From contig CAZTOW010000001.1 in NCBI GenBank assembly GCA_964615375.1, forward strand, positions 440,859 through 504,858: a stretch of DNA of 64,000 bases, given 5' to 3'. Origin of the DNA: CAZKWG01 sp964615375 (GTDB taxonomy: Bacteria; Myxococcota_A; UBA796; CAZKWG01). Made by a program: the position numbers and the translations under genes. Shown here piece after piece: positions 16,642 through 25,372 of the stretch. How positions within the stretch are numbered: position 1 is the first letter of the stretch; each line of letters begins with the position of its first letter. Below the pieces are notes generated by a model. That model saw only the letters and a program-made list of their open reading frames with translations. It ran no database searches and had not been told where the DNA came from.

Positions 16642-17312
16642 TCCAGGCGCCCGTCGCGCAGGTGGAGCTGACGGTCGGCGACCGCCGCGGCGCTCGGGTC
16701 GTGGGTCACCATCAGCACCGCGGCCCCCAGATCGCGGGCGGCGCCGCGCAGCAGGGCCAGCACGTCGTGGCCGCGCTGGCTGTCCAGGGCGCCGGTGGGC
16801 TCGTCCGCCAGGAGCAGGCTGGGGCCGCTGGCCAGCACCCGGGCGAGCGCGGCGCGCTGCTGCTCGCCCACGCTGGCCTGCTCGGGGAGGTGGCGGGCGC
16901 GGTGGGCCAGCCCGACCCGGGCCAGGGCCTCGCGGGCGCGCGGCTCCCAGGTGGAGGCGGGCACGCCGTCCAGGAGCTGCGGGAGCCCGACGTTCTCCAG
17001 GAGCGAGAGCACGGGGATGAGGTTGTAGGTCTGGAACACGAAGCCGACCTTGCGGCGGCGGAGCCGGGCCCGGTCGTCCTCGGAGAGCTGGCCCAGGTCC
17101 TGCCCCTCCAGCAGCACGCGCCCGCTGCTGGGGCGCATCAGCCCGGCCAGCATGGCCAGCAAGGTGGATTTTCCGCTGCCGGACGGGCCGGTCAGCGCGA
17201 CGAACTCCCCGCGCGCCAGGCCGAAGGACACGCCGTCGACCGCCGAGACCCGCTCACCGCCGAGCTCGTAGACGCAGCAAAGGGCATCGGCCACCAGGAC
17301 CTGCTCGGGCAT
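16638..17312 (-). CDS. ABC transporter ATP-binding protein (LolD/MacB type)
   Basis: A 224-aa ATPase with Walker A G-P-S-G-S-G-K-S-T, Q-loop V-F-Q-T-Y-N-L-I-P-V-L, signature A-S-V-G-E-Q-Q-R (Val in place of the usual Gly after Ser), Walker B L-L-L-A-D-E-P-T-G-A-L-D and switch His M-V-T-H-D. I use the ATG at 17312 because the conserved fold begins there; a longer upstream frame has no homology-like character. It overlaps the permease gene by four bases, and together they form an exporter of the MacB/Lol family. Confidence 0.88.
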   Translation of the reverse strand: MPEQVLVADALCCVYELGGERVSAVDGVSFGLARGEFVALTGPSGSGKSTLLAMLAGLMRPSSGRVLLEGQDLGQLSEDDRARLRRRKVGFVFQTYNLIPVLSLLENVGLPQLLDGVPASTWEPRAREALARVGLAHRARHLPEQASVGEQQRAALARVLASGPSLLLADEPTGALDSQRGHDVLALLRGAARDLGAAVLMVTHDPSAAAVADRQLHLRDGRLE

Positions 17313-17415
17313 TCCGGCGCTCCTCGACGCGCCTCGTATTCCAGCGAAGGGGTTCACGCACCCGAGCGCATGGCGCGCCTCCGTGCTATAGAAGGTGCCA
17401 GGTGGAGGTGGCACC

Positions 17416-18399
17416 ATGGCGCGCTCGACGGGAACAACAACGGCGCGGACATGGCTTCTGCTTGGGGGCGTGCTCCTCGTCGCGGGGACCTGTACGGCGC
17501 TCATCTATGGCGTGATGGCTGACTATCAAGCCGCGCTGAGAGAGGCACGCGCGCGCGTGCCGATGGTGGAGGTCGTTCAGACCGCGCGCGATCTGGAGCC
17601 CGGGGTGCCCATCGAGCGCGAGGATCTGGTGGTGGCGACGGTGCCAGCCGGAAGTGTCCCCGAAGCTGAGGTCTTCCTGGGCGATCAGCTCAAGGACGCC
17701 CTCGGGCTCATCCCGGTGGAGCGCGTCCTGGCGGGGGAGCCCCTGCGGCGCGAGCGCATGGACGCGCGGGCGGCGCGGGCGGCCCTGGACCGGATCATCG
17801 CGCCTGGGGCGCGGGCGGCCTCCCTGCTGCTCTCCTCCGCGGCCGGGCTGTCGGGCCTGCTGCACCCGGCGGACCGCGTGGACGTGATCGTCACCATCCG
17901 GCCGGACAGCGAGGCCCTGGAGGCCGACTGGGTCACCGAGACCATCCTGCAGAACGCGCGCGTGCTGGCGGTGGATCGGGCGGTCATCGGCGGGCGGGAC
18001 CCGCAGGGGGCCGAGACCAGCAAGGACGACAAGAAGCGGACCTCCTCGGGGCGCAAGGTCGTGGTCACGCTCGAGGTGCTGCCGGAGGAGGCGGAGAAGC
18101 TCGCGCTGGCGTCCACGCGGGGAGATCTGCAGCTCTCGCTGCGCCAGGCCGAGGACGACGCGCTCGTCGAGGATCGGGGCCCGCTGGTGACCAACACCCT
18201 CGTCGGCATCGCCAAGCTCGGCGAGGGCACCCGCTCGGCGGAGCGTCGCACTGAGGCGCGCAAGGCCCAGACCCGGCAGAGCCCGCCCCCGGTCGCGCCC
18301 GCCCACAGCACCGAGGTCATCGTGGGCGACCAGCGCAGCACCAGCACCTATGACCAGAGCGGCGAGCGCATCGACGGTTCCACCAGGAAGGGACGGTGA
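17416..18399 (+). CDS. cpaB: CpaB/RcpC-like Flp pilus assembly protein
   Basis: A 327-aa protein with one N-terminal membrane helix (about residues 13-34) and a SAF-type domain (V-x-x-A-R-D-L-E-P-G-V-P-I-E-R-E-D-L). A C-terminal region of the type V-V-V-T-L-E-V-L-P-E-E-A-E-K-L-A-L-A follows, both typical of CpaB/RcpC, a periplasmic factor of Tad/Flp pilus systems. The start is the ATG at 17416, preceded at good distance by GGAGG at 17404-17408. It is followed seven bases later by the TadG-like gene. Confidence 0.82.
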   Translation: MARSTGTTTARTWLLLGGVLLVAGTCTALIYGVMADYQAALREARARVPMVEVVQTARDLEPGVPIEREDLVVATVPAGSVPEAEVFLGDQLKDALGLIPVERVLAGEPLRRERMDARAARAALDRIIAPGARAASLLLSSAAGLSGLLHPADRVDVIVTIRPDSEALEADWVTETILQNARVLAVDRAVIGGRDPQGAETSKDDKKRTSSGRKVVVTLEVLPEEAEKLALASTRGDLQLSLRQAEDDALVEDRGPLVTNTLVGIAKLGEGTRSAERRTEARKAQTRQSPPPVAPAHSTEVIVGDQRSTSTYDQSGERIDGSTRKGR

Positions 18400-18406
18400 G
18401 GTGCCC

Positions 18407-19666
18407 ATGACCACACGGACCAGACCTTCTCGACGACGCGGATCCTACGCCATCCTCCTGGCGCTCGCGCTGACCGTGCTGCTCGGCTTCGGGGCCTTCG
18501 CCATCGACGTCGCCTACATCCGCATGGCGCAGGCGCAGGCGCAGGACGTGGCGGACGCCGCCACGCAGGCCGCGGTGATCATGCTCCGCCGCACGGGCAG
18601 CCAGGACGACGCCCGGACGGTGGCCGAGGGCGTGGTCGCCGCCAACCTCATCGCCGGGCAGCCCGGGGATCTGGCGGACCTGGACTTCGGCACCTGGGAC
18701 GAGGACGCCGGCACCTTCACCGAGGGCACGGTTGCGCCGAACGCGGTGCGGGCCCTGGTGACGCGCACGGGCGACAACGAGGTCGGGCTCTTCCTCGCCC
18801 GCTTCTTCGGGGTGGAGCACCTGCCGGTGGCCGGGCGGGCCACCAGCGCCGCGCGGGCCATGCACGTCTGCGTGGCCTTCGACATCACGAACTCCTGGAA
18901 CCACTCGGACTTCCACAACGCCACCGACGCCGCCCTGGCCTTCTACGACGTCATCGCCAACAACTACGGCGAGCAGGACAAGATCGGGATGGCGATCTTC
19001 ACGGGCCCCTTCGCCTGGGAGTACACGCCGCTGACCCGCGTGGCCGACGACGTGGCGGCGGGCAAGGCCGTCCGGGACGACTGGGAGATCCTGGAGACCG
19101 GCAACAAGGCGGGCAAGTACAAGAGCTCCTCCAACAAGCACTGCACCTGGGCGACGGGCAGCAACAAGAACAACTTCAAGACGAACACCAGCACCACCAC
19201 GAAGGGCGGCTGCTTCTCCGAGATGCCGCGCGAGTACCAGGACGACGAGGCGGGCACCGACCACACCACCGGCCTGGAGATGTGCAGCCGGATGTTCGAG
19301 GCGGAGGACAACCCGGGCGTGTACCGGGCGGTGCTGATGCTCACCGACGGCATCCCCAACGGCACGCAGTCCACGGCGGGCACCCTGCGCGCGGCCGACG
19401 GCTACACCGAGACGCGCTGGACCGAGTACAAGGCGGCCGTCCCGCACTCCACCACCAACATCAAGACGGACAGCGTGGCCCTGGCCGGGGACATGTGGGA
19501 CGAGCAGCAGGCCAACATCTGGGTGGTCTCCTTCGTGCAGTACGACTCCTTCATGGAGAGCATGGTGCAGGGGGACGGCTACTTCACCTTGACCTCGGAC
19601 TCCAGCGCCCTGGTCGACATCTTCGAGGGGGTGGCGAATTCGCTGCCCCTGGCCATCGTGGAGTGA
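18407..19666 (+). CDS. TadG-like protein with von Willebrand factor A domain
   Basis: A 419-aa protein with a short basic leader, one hydrophobic helix (about residues 12-35) in which the Tad pseudopilin-like segment gives way to A-Q-A-Q-D-V-A-D-A-A, and a C-terminal VWA region. The MIDAS-like motif is D-I-T-N-S, in place of D-x-S-x-S, in V-A-F-D-I-T-N-S; T-D-G-I-P lies further on. TadG proteins are minor pilins or anchors of Flp pili, and VWA domains suggest adhesion. The start is the ATG at 18407. The region near 19100-19220 is rich in Lys/Asn/Thr/Ser, unlike the rest. Confidence 0.8.
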   Translation: MTTRTRPSRRRGSYAILLALALTVLLGFGAFAIDVAYIRMAQAQAQDVADAATQAAVIMLRRTGSQDDARTVAEGVVAANLIAGQPGDLADLDFGTWDEDAGTFTEGTVAPNAVRALVTRTGDNEVGLFLARFFGVEHLPVAGRATSAARAMHVCVAFDITNSWNHSDFHNATDAALAFYDVIANNYGEQDKIGMAIFTGPFAWEYTPLTRVADDVAAGKAVRDDWEILETGNKAGKYKSSSNKHCTWATGSNKNNFKTNTSTTTKGGCFSEMPREYQDDEAGTDHTTGLEMCSRMFEAEDNPGVYRAVLMLTDGIPNGTQSTAGTLRAADGYTETRWTEYKAAVPHSTTNIKTDSVALAGDMWDEQQANIWVVSFVQYDSFMESMVQGDGYFTLTSDSSALVDIFEGVANSLPLAIVE

Positions 19667-19669
19667 GCC

Positions 19670-20089
19670 ATGCGCCGCCGCGGAGGGACCACGCTCGAGT
19701 TCGGCCTGATCCTGCCCGTCTTCGTGCTGCTGGTGGGCGGCATCATGGACGTGGCCTGGCTCTTCTACATGGAGAACGCGCTGGACCGGGCGGTCATGCT
19801 CGGCTGCCGCGCGGGGGCGCTGGTGGACCCGGGCGTGGAGGAGGCCTCGCTCGCGCTGACGAAGGCGAAGGCCGAGGACGTGATGGAGGAGGCCCTGTGG
19901 ATGAACGCCACCGGCCTCACCGCCGTGCCGGAGTCGCTCACGACCACCGTGACCACGCACGGCACCTCGCCGGGGCGCAGCCTGGTCTGTGAGGTGAGCG
20001 TCGAGTTCCGGCCCCTGGTGGGCATCGTGCTCGACCCGCTCACGCTCTCGTCCTCCACCGCGATCCGCCTCGAGTGGCAGAGGGGGTGA
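19670..20089 (+). CDS. TadE-like pseudopilin
   Basis: A 139-aa protein with a basic leader M-R-R-R-G-G followed by T-T-L-E-F-G-L-I-L-P-V-F, the prepilin-type segment of TadE/TadF proteins: Glu five residues after the Gly-type cleavage region, then a single helix to about residue 32. It follows the TadG stop by three bases and precedes a second TadE-like gene by two. It is probably processed by a prepilin peptidase that is not encoded in this window. Confidence 0.8.
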   Translation: MRRRGGTTLEFGLILPVFVLLVGGIMDVAWLFYMENALDRAVMLGCRAGALVDPGVEEASLALTKAKAEDVMEEALWMNATGLTAVPESLTTTVTTHGTSPGRSLVCEVSVEFRPLVGIVLDPLTLSSSTAIRLEWQRG

Positions 20090-20091
20090 CC

Positions 20092-20520
20092 ATGGGCGCG
20101 CGACGCGGGGTGGCGGCGCTGGAGTTCGCGCTCTGCTTCCCAGTCTTCCTGGCCATCGTGGGCGGGGTGGTGGAGCTGAGCATGTTCGTCTCCTTCCACC
20201 ACGTCCTCGCGCGGGCCGCCCGGGACGGGGCGCGGGTGGGCTCGATCACCATCGAGGGCAGCGATCCTACCGGCGCGCTCATCGAGGCCGAGGCCGAGGA
20301 GCAGGCGGAATTCGTCCTGGACACGATGGGCTACCCCTGCGAGGGGGGCTGCGACGTGGACGCGGAGTGGGCCGCGCGAGAGGACGGCTACCACTACATC
20401 ACCGTGAGCGTGAGCTACCCCTACCGCGGGATCACGGGCCTGGTCCCGTACCTGGACGACACGGTCTCCGTGGGCACCTTCACCATGCTGACGCAGCAGC
20501 AGGACGAGTCGGCCCTCTGA
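20092..20520 (+). CDS. TadE-like pseudopilin, second copy
   Basis: A 142-aa protein starting M-G-A-R-R-G-V-A-A-L-E-F-A-L-C-F-P-V-F, again the TadE leader with the conserved Glu and a single hydrophobic helix, then a small exported domain with two Cys close together (C-E-G-G-C). The start is the ATG at 20092, two bases past the previous stop. The set cpaB-tadG-tadE-tadE lacks the secretion ATPase, platform and secretin, which must lie elsewhere, or these proteins form a non-pilus surface complex. Confidence 0.8.
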   Translation: MGARRGVAALEFALCFPVFLAIVGGVVELSMFVSFHHVLARAARDGARVGSITIEGSDPTGALIEAEAEEQAEFVLDTMGYPCEGGCDVDAEWAAREDGYHYITVSVSYPYRGITGLVPYLDDTVSVGTFTMLTQQQDESAL

Positions 20521-20544
20521 TCGGAGCTGCGGTAGACTGACGCC

Positions 20545-21765
20545 ATGATCACGCCGCTCGCCCTGCTCCTGGCCTGTGACCCTGAGACCAGGCCCGAGAG
20601 CCACAGCTGCCCACAGGCCTGGGACTGGGACTGGGACGGCGACACCTGCGTCCCGCGCATGCCGGACAGCGAGGGCGTGGACCCGGTGGGCTCACCCGAG
20701 CCGCTCGCAGAGGGCGAGCTCGACGCGGGGGAGCAGCTCGCCCTGGCCGAGCGCTTCCAGCCCGCGCAGGTCTTCTCGGGAGACCAGCTCTGGGCGGTCT
20801 CCGTGGACTACTGCGCGGAGAGCGGGGGCGATCTGTGGCGCTTCGCCGCGGACGACATCGAGCACGCGGCGGGCGAGATCGCGGCGACCAACGCCGAGCT
20901 CGCGGCGCTGGACTACGCCACCCTGCCCGCGGACGGCTACGTCTACCAGATCGACTGTCCGGGGGACAACAGCGGGCCCGGCTACGACGAGGCTACCTGG
21001 CTGGACGAGTGGTCGGCCATCCAGGGCGACGACCCCGCCGCCGCTCCCTACCCGCCCGTGCATTACGTACACCTGGCCTGGCACGACCGCGCCCAGTCTC
21101 TCCTGCTCATCCAGTACTGGTTTTGGTATCCCTTCAACAAGTTCGCCAACAACCACGAGGGAGACTGGGAGCACGTCAACGTCGTGGTGGACGTCTCCGG
21201 CGACGAGCCTCAGATGGCCGACGTCCACTGGTTCTTTCACTCGGGCTCCACCACGGCCTTTCAGCGCATCACCCGCATCACGGACGACGACGGCGGGGAC
21301 CACCCCGTGGTCTTCAGCGGCGGCTGCGGGGAATTCGACGGCTGGGGCGGCTGCTACTCCGGCGCCTCCTACCCCTGGCCCGGCGTCTACCAGGGCACCG
21401 CCGAGTTCATCCTGGAGGACGTCACCAGCCATGTCCGCTATCTGCACCCCGACGACATCGGCGTGATCCTCTGGCCGGAGCCCGAGGCGGTCGAGGTCGG
21501 CGGCGAGCGCGGGCGGGCCTGGATCCCGCTCCAGCTCTACCACGGGGCCTGGGAGACGCCGGAGAACGACGAGATCATCCTCTACGCCGGAGGCGACGGC
21601 GTCCCCACGCCGCCCGCCTACAAAGGGGACTGGAACACGGGCGCCGGGGTGGATGGCTGGTCGGAGCGCGACGAGATCGAGAGCGACTACCTGTTCTTCG
21701 ATCCGCCAGAAGGCTGGGAGGTCCTGTACAACCCGGGACACGACGATCGGGTCGATTGGGACTGA
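20545..21765 (+). CDS. Lipoprotein with H-E-G-D-W-E motif (Vps62-like)
   Basis: A 406-aa protein with a very short lipoprotein signal ending at L-L-L-A-C (Cys11). The mature part contains Q-Y-W-F-W-Y-P-F-N-K-F-A-N-N-H-E-G-D-W-E-H-V followed by V-H-W-F-F-H-S-G. This is the pattern seen in Vps62-related and necrosis-inducing-like beta-sandwich proteins, where the His and Asp/Glu sit in a metal-binding cleft. Several W/Y-rich strands follow (about residues 240-400). It is probably outer-membrane anchored. The assignment rests on one motif and overall composition; function is unknown. Confidence 0.65.
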   Translation: MITPLALLLACDPETRPESHSCPQAWDWDWDGDTCVPRMPDSEGVDPVGSPEPLAEGELDAGEQLALAERFQPAQVFSGDQLWAVSVDYCAESGGDLWRFAADDIEHAAGEIAATNAELAALDYATLPADGYVYQIDCPGDNSGPGYDEATWLDEWSAIQGDDPAAAPYPPVHYVHLAWHDRAQSLLLIQYWFWYPFNKFANNHEGDWEHVNVVVDVSGDEPQMADVHWFFHSGSTTAFQRITRITDDDGGDHPVVFSGGCGEFDGWGGCYSGASYPWPGVYQGTAEFILEDVTSHVRYLHPDDIGVILWPEPEAVEVGGERGRAWIPLQLYHGAWETPENDEIILYAGGDGVPTPPAYKGDWNTGAGVDGWSERDEIESDYLFFDPPEGWEVLYNPGHDDRVDWD

Positions 21766-21805
21766 AGCTAGATCTTGTTCCCTCGCAGGCGTATACTGAA
21801 CGGGC

Positions 21806-23017
21806 GTGCGGACCCCCCTCCGAAAAGCCCTCATGGGACTCGCGGTCACGGTCGCTTTCTTCGTAGGCGTCGAGCTCCTGCTGCGCGCGGTCTACGGGCT
21901 CCCGGAGAGCCCGCGCTTCCTGCGCCCTCACTGGCTGGCGAAGGGCAGGTTCTTCGAGATCAACGGCGACGTGGCCCAGGCGACTTACCAGGGCATCGAC
22001 ACCATCGGGAGCTTCCCCACGAAGCCCACGCCGGGCACGGCGCGGGTGATCGGCTTCGGGGAGTCGAGCATGCGCGGCGGCTCGGCGCTCCCGCCCGCCC
22101 TCGAGTTCATGGGCCTCATCGAGACCGCCCTGGACAAGGCCGGGGTCCCCGCCGTCTCCCTCAACCTCGGCCGCTCGGGCATGGACACCAGCACGCTGCC
22201 GCGCCTGGTCTACGAGGGCATGGCGCTCGAGCCCGACGTGGTGGTCTTCTACTTCGGGCACAACGACATCGCGAACAGCACCCTGGAGCGGCGTTACGGC
22301 GACATCTCCGGCGCGTTGGAGGCCCGGCTCACGGTGCTGCTGGAGCGCACGCAGCTCTACCTCCAGCTTCAGCGCCGCATCTCCGCCCGCCCCCAGCTCA
22401 ACCCCATGGTCACGCGCGGTCCGCTGGTCATGAGCCCCGAGCAGACCGCCATGGCCGAGGCCACCTTCGAGCGCAACCTGCGCCGGGCCGTCCAGCTCTG
22501 TCAGGACGCGGACGCCGAGGTCGTGCTCATCACCCCGGGCTCCGCCAACGACCGCTGGTTCGCCACGGAGCCGGTCTGCCCGGACGCGCTCCCCGAGAAG
22601 GCCTGGGCGCGCAAGGGCGCGGGCTACGCCCTCCAGCTCAACCAGATCAGCCCCGCGGACGTGGAGGCGGCCCACGCCTCGGCCCCGGACTGCCCGGAGA
22701 TCGAGTACCTCTGGGGGTTGTTGATGCTCCGGCGCGGTCAGCGCGCGGAGGCCTGGGCCCAGCTCGCCCTGGCCCGGGATCACGATCCGGCGCCCATGCG
22801 CGCCACCTCCGGGATCGTGGAGGCCGTGCGCGAGGTCTCCCGGAGCATGGACACCGGCCTCGTGGACTTCGAGCTCGCCCTGCGGGAGCGCGACAGCTTG
22901 GAGGGGCTGTTCATCGACAACGTCCACCTCGACCGACAGACCCACGCCCTGGTCGCGCGGCTGGCGACGCCCGTGGTCCAGGAGCGGATCCAGCGGAGGG
23001 CCCAGGGCCGGCGCTAA
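21806..23017 (+). CDS. Membrane-anchored SGNH/GDSL-type hydrolase
   Basis: A 403-aa protein with an N-terminal membrane anchor (about residues 8-30). SGNH blocks follow: G-F-G-E-S-S-M (block I, nucleophile Ser in G-E-S in place of G-D-S), N-L-G-R-S-G-M-D (block II Gly), Y-F-G-H-N-D (block III Asn) and D-N-V-H-L near the C-terminus (block V Asp-His). A typical SGNH esterase would act on acyl or acetyl groups of surface polymers; the substrate is unknown. The start is the GTG at 21806, with an ATG nine codons on as alternative. A tetratricopeptide-like insert lies near residues 290-335. Confidence 0.78.
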   Translation: MRTPLRKALMGLAVTVAFFVGVELLLRAVYGLPESPRFLRPHWLAKGRFFEINGDVAQATYQGIDTIGSFPTKPTPGTARVIGFGESSMRGGSALPPALEFMGLIETALDKAGVPAVSLNLGRSGMDTSTLPRLVYEGMALEPDVVVFYFGHNDIANSTLERRYGDISGALEARLTVLLERTQLYLQLQRRISARPQLNPMVTRGPLVMSPEQTAMAEATFERNLRRAVQLCQDADAEVVLITPGSANDRWFATEPVCPDALPEKAWARKGAGYALQLNQISPADVEAAHASAPDCPEIEYLWGLLMLRRGQRAEAWAQLALARDHDPAPMRATSGIVEAVREVSRSMDTGLVDFELALRERDSLEGLFIDNVHLDRQTHALVARLATPVVQERIQRRAQGRR

Positions 23018-23036
23018 GATGTCCGGGAGGTGACCC

Positions 23037-24464
23037 ATGGACATCGACCGCTCCCTTCAGGCCTTCCGCGCGCTCCTCCTCCTCTCCATCGGCCTCCCCG
23101 CCTGCGTCGGGGGTGACAAGGGGGACAGCGTCTGCGAGGGCTCCACCGCCATCCTCGACGCCTCGGGCGCCGCCACCGGCTACGAGCGCTGCGACGACGG
23201 CAGCGTCCACCGGGTCTCCGCGGTGAGCACCTCGGACACCATCGACGGTGAGAGCTGCCGGGGTGACGAGGAGTACCTGAGCTGCACCACCGACGCCGAC
23301 TGCGCCGGCGGGAGGGGCAGCGGCGCGCGCTGCCTGCACATCGACTACGTGGAGGTCGGGGGGCGCACGGTCCCCGGGGCGAGCCCCGACACCGCCTGGC
23401 CGGGCGAGGACGGCTGCTACTGCGCCTACTCCTGCACGAAGGACTCCGACTGTGGCGACGGCTACGCGTGTGTGCCCGCGGATATCGTCAGCACCGACAA
23501 GAGCTGGTCCAGCTGCGAGAAGGCCACCTGCGCCACGGACGGCGACTGTGAGAGCGGCGAGTGCGGGATCGCCAGCTTCGACAATGGCTGCGGGCGCGAG
23601 ACCTACCTCGCCTGCCGCTCCGATGCGGACGCCTGTCGCGTCGGCGCCGACTGCCCCGACGGCGAGGAGTGCTCGGCCAGCTACGACACGGCCAGCTTCC
23701 AGTGCCAGGAACAGAACTGCGCCATCGGCCGTCCGCTCTCGGTGGTGGGGGGGGTGCGGACCGCCGACTGCGCCCCCCGCGGGGACTGGGTGGGCGGGCT
23801 GGCCCTGGACGTGGGTGAGCGCTCCGCGGAGCTGCGCGCGGCGCTGGGGGCCTGGTGGTCGGACGTCGCGGCCATGGAGCACGCCAGCGTCGGCAGCTTC
23901 GCCCGCTTCACCCTCGAGCTCCTCTCGCTGGGCGCGCCCCCCGAGCTGCTGGCCGAGGCCCAGCGCGCCGCCGCCGACGAGGTGGCCCACGCCCGGCTGG
24001 CCTACACCCTGGCCGGGGCCTGGCGGGGGGAGGCGGTGGGGCCGGGGCCGATGTCCCTGGACGGGGTGCGCCCTGGCGCGGACGCCGCCGCCATCCTGCG
24101 CGCCCTGGTCGAGGAGGCCTGCGTGGGCGAGACGCTCGGCGCCGCCGAGGCCCGCGCCGCCGCGTCGGGGGTGGAGGATCCCGCCTTGAGGGAGGCCCTC
24201 CTGGGCGTCGCCGCGGACGAGGAGCGCCACGCGGCCCTGGCCTGGCGCAGCCTGCGCTGGATGCTGGAGCGGGATCCAAGCCTGCGCGCCGTGGCCCGGG
24301 AGGCCTTCGCCGCGGCGGTCTCGGAGGCCCGGGGGCGCCCCCTCGGGCGGTGCCCGGACGCGCCGGAGCTGGGTGTCCTGGGTTCTCGCGCGCGCCGTTC
24401 AGTTCATCTTCGGGCGCTCGAAGCGGTCGTTTCGCCCATGGTGGAGGCGCTCGGGCTCGCCTGA
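23037..24464 (+). CDS. Cys-rich lipoprotein with C-terminal ferritin-like di-iron domain
   Basis: A 475-aa protein with a lipobox L-P-A-C (Cys23). A long disulfide-type region (about residues 30-245) has repeated C-x-x-D-x-D-C units. The C-terminal four-helix domain (about residues 270-450) has ferritin-like metal ligands in order: M-E-H-A-S (Glu), D-E-V-A-H (E-x-x-H), V-E-E-A-C-V-G-E-T (Glu) and D-E-E-R-H (E-x-x-H). The pattern predicts a carboxylate-bridged di-iron site on an extracytoplasmic lipoprotein, which is unusual because ferritin-like enzymes are normally cytosolic. A role in oxidation, metal storage or peroxide defence at the cell surface is inference. Confidence 0.75.
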   Translation: MDIDRSLQAFRALLLLSIGLPACVGGDKGDSVCEGSTAILDASGAATGYERCDDGSVHRVSAVSTSDTIDGESCRGDEEYLSCTTDADCAGGRGSGARCLHIDYVEVGGRTVPGASPDTAWPGEDGCYCAYSCTKDSDCGDGYACVPADIVSTDKSWSSCEKATCATDGDCESGECGIASFDNGCGRETYLACRSDADACRVGADCPDGEECSASYDTASFQCQEQNCAIGRPLSVVGGVRTADCAPRGDWVGGLALDVGERSAELRAALGAWWSDVAAMEHASVGSFARFTLELLSLGAPPELLAEAQRAAADEVAHARLAYTLAGAWRGEAVGPGPMSLDGVRPGADAAAILRALVEEACVGETLGAAEARAAASGVEDPALREALLGVAADEERHAALAWRSLRWMLERDPSLRAVAREAFAAAVSEARGRPLGRCPDAPELGVLGSRARRSVHLRALEAVVSPMVEALGLA

Positions 24465-24492
24465 GCCCTTGCGCTGTACACGCTTCGTGGTA

Positions 24493-24517
24493 GGTGTGTA
24501 TATAGTTCGCACACACC
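24493..24517 (+). promoter_or_regulatory. Dyad just upstream of outer-membrane protein start
   Basis: GGTGTGT at 24493-24499 and ACACACC at 24511-24517 form perfect 7-base arms around an 11-base AT-richer spacer that begins ATATAG. The dyad ends 15 bases before the ATG at 24533, so it could be an operator overlapping the promoter or a hairpin in the mRNA leader. Confidence 0.45.
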
Positions 24518-24532
24518 AGCCACGAGGTCTCC

Positions 24533-25360
24533 ATGCTCCTGTCCCTGCTCTGCGCCGCCGCCCTCGCCGTCACCCCGGACGCCCCGGAGTCCGTGCTCAA
24601 CCGGGAGGGCGCCACGCTGCGGACCCGCTTCTCGGCCGAGCTCGGCGTGCTGGCCCCCATGTACCACCACATCACCTTCGACCGGGACGGCACCGACTTC
24701 GACTACCTGGCCGAGGGAGGCCAGAACAACCTCTTCCCCTTCACCCGACTCTCGGCGGACCTGGACATCGGCGACCGCCACAGCGTCATCCTGCTCTACC
24801 AGCCGCTGGACCTGCGCACCGAGACGGTGCTCACCCGCGACGTGACCCAGGCGGACCTGCTCTTCCCTGAGGGCACGCCGATGGAGTTCCGCTACGGCTT
24901 CTCCTTCGTGCGCGGCAGCTGGCTCTACGACCTCGCGCCCGGGCCGAAGAAGGAGCTCGGGCTGGGCGTCTCCCTCCAGATCCGCAACGCCACCATCGAC
25001 TTCGCCTCCCAGGACGGGACCCTGTTCACCGGCGAGCGCGACATCGGCCCGGTGCCCGTGATCAAGTTCCGCGGGCGCCTGCCGGTCGAGGAGCGCGCCT
25101 GGGTGGGGGCGGAGGTGGACGGCTTCTACGCGCCCATCAAGTACCTGAACGGCGGGGACACCGACGTGGTCGGCGCCATCGTGGACGCCTCGCTGCGCGG
25201 CGGCATCGCCCAGAAGAGCGGGGTGGACCTGTTCCTGAACCTGCGCACCATCGCCGGGGGCGCCGAGGGGCAGTCCAACAGCCAGGACGCCCTGGGCGAC
25301 GGCTACACGAAGAACTGGCTCGTGTTCACCAGCCTGAGCCTGGGGACCACCCTGCGCTAA
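24533..25360 (+). CDS. Predicted outer-membrane beta-barrel protein
   Basis: A 275-aa protein with a short signal peptide (M-L-L-S-L-L-C-A-A-A-L-A) and alternating hydrophobic/polar segments ending in L-S-L-G-T-T-L-R, where a barrel would close. Many aromatic-girdle-like W/Y/F residues and short G/D/N turns support an outer-membrane barrel. No family is recognised. It stands alone, with a short 5' leader carrying the dyad at 24493-24517. Confidence 0.65.
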   Translation: MLLSLLCAAALAVTPDAPESVLNREGATLRTRFSAELGVLAPMYHHITFDRDGTDFDYLAEGGQNNLFPFTRLSADLDIGDRHSVILLYQPLDLRTETVLTRDVTQADLLFPEGTPMEFRYGFSFVRGSWLYDLAPGPKKELGLGVSLQIRNATIDFASQDGTLFTGERDIGPVPVIKFRGRLPVEERAWVGAEVDGFYAPIKYLNGGDTDVVGAIVDASLRGGIAQKSGVDLFLNLRTIAGGAEGQSNSQDALGDGYTKNWLVFTSLSLGTTLR

Positions 25361-25372
25361 AATCGATAATGG

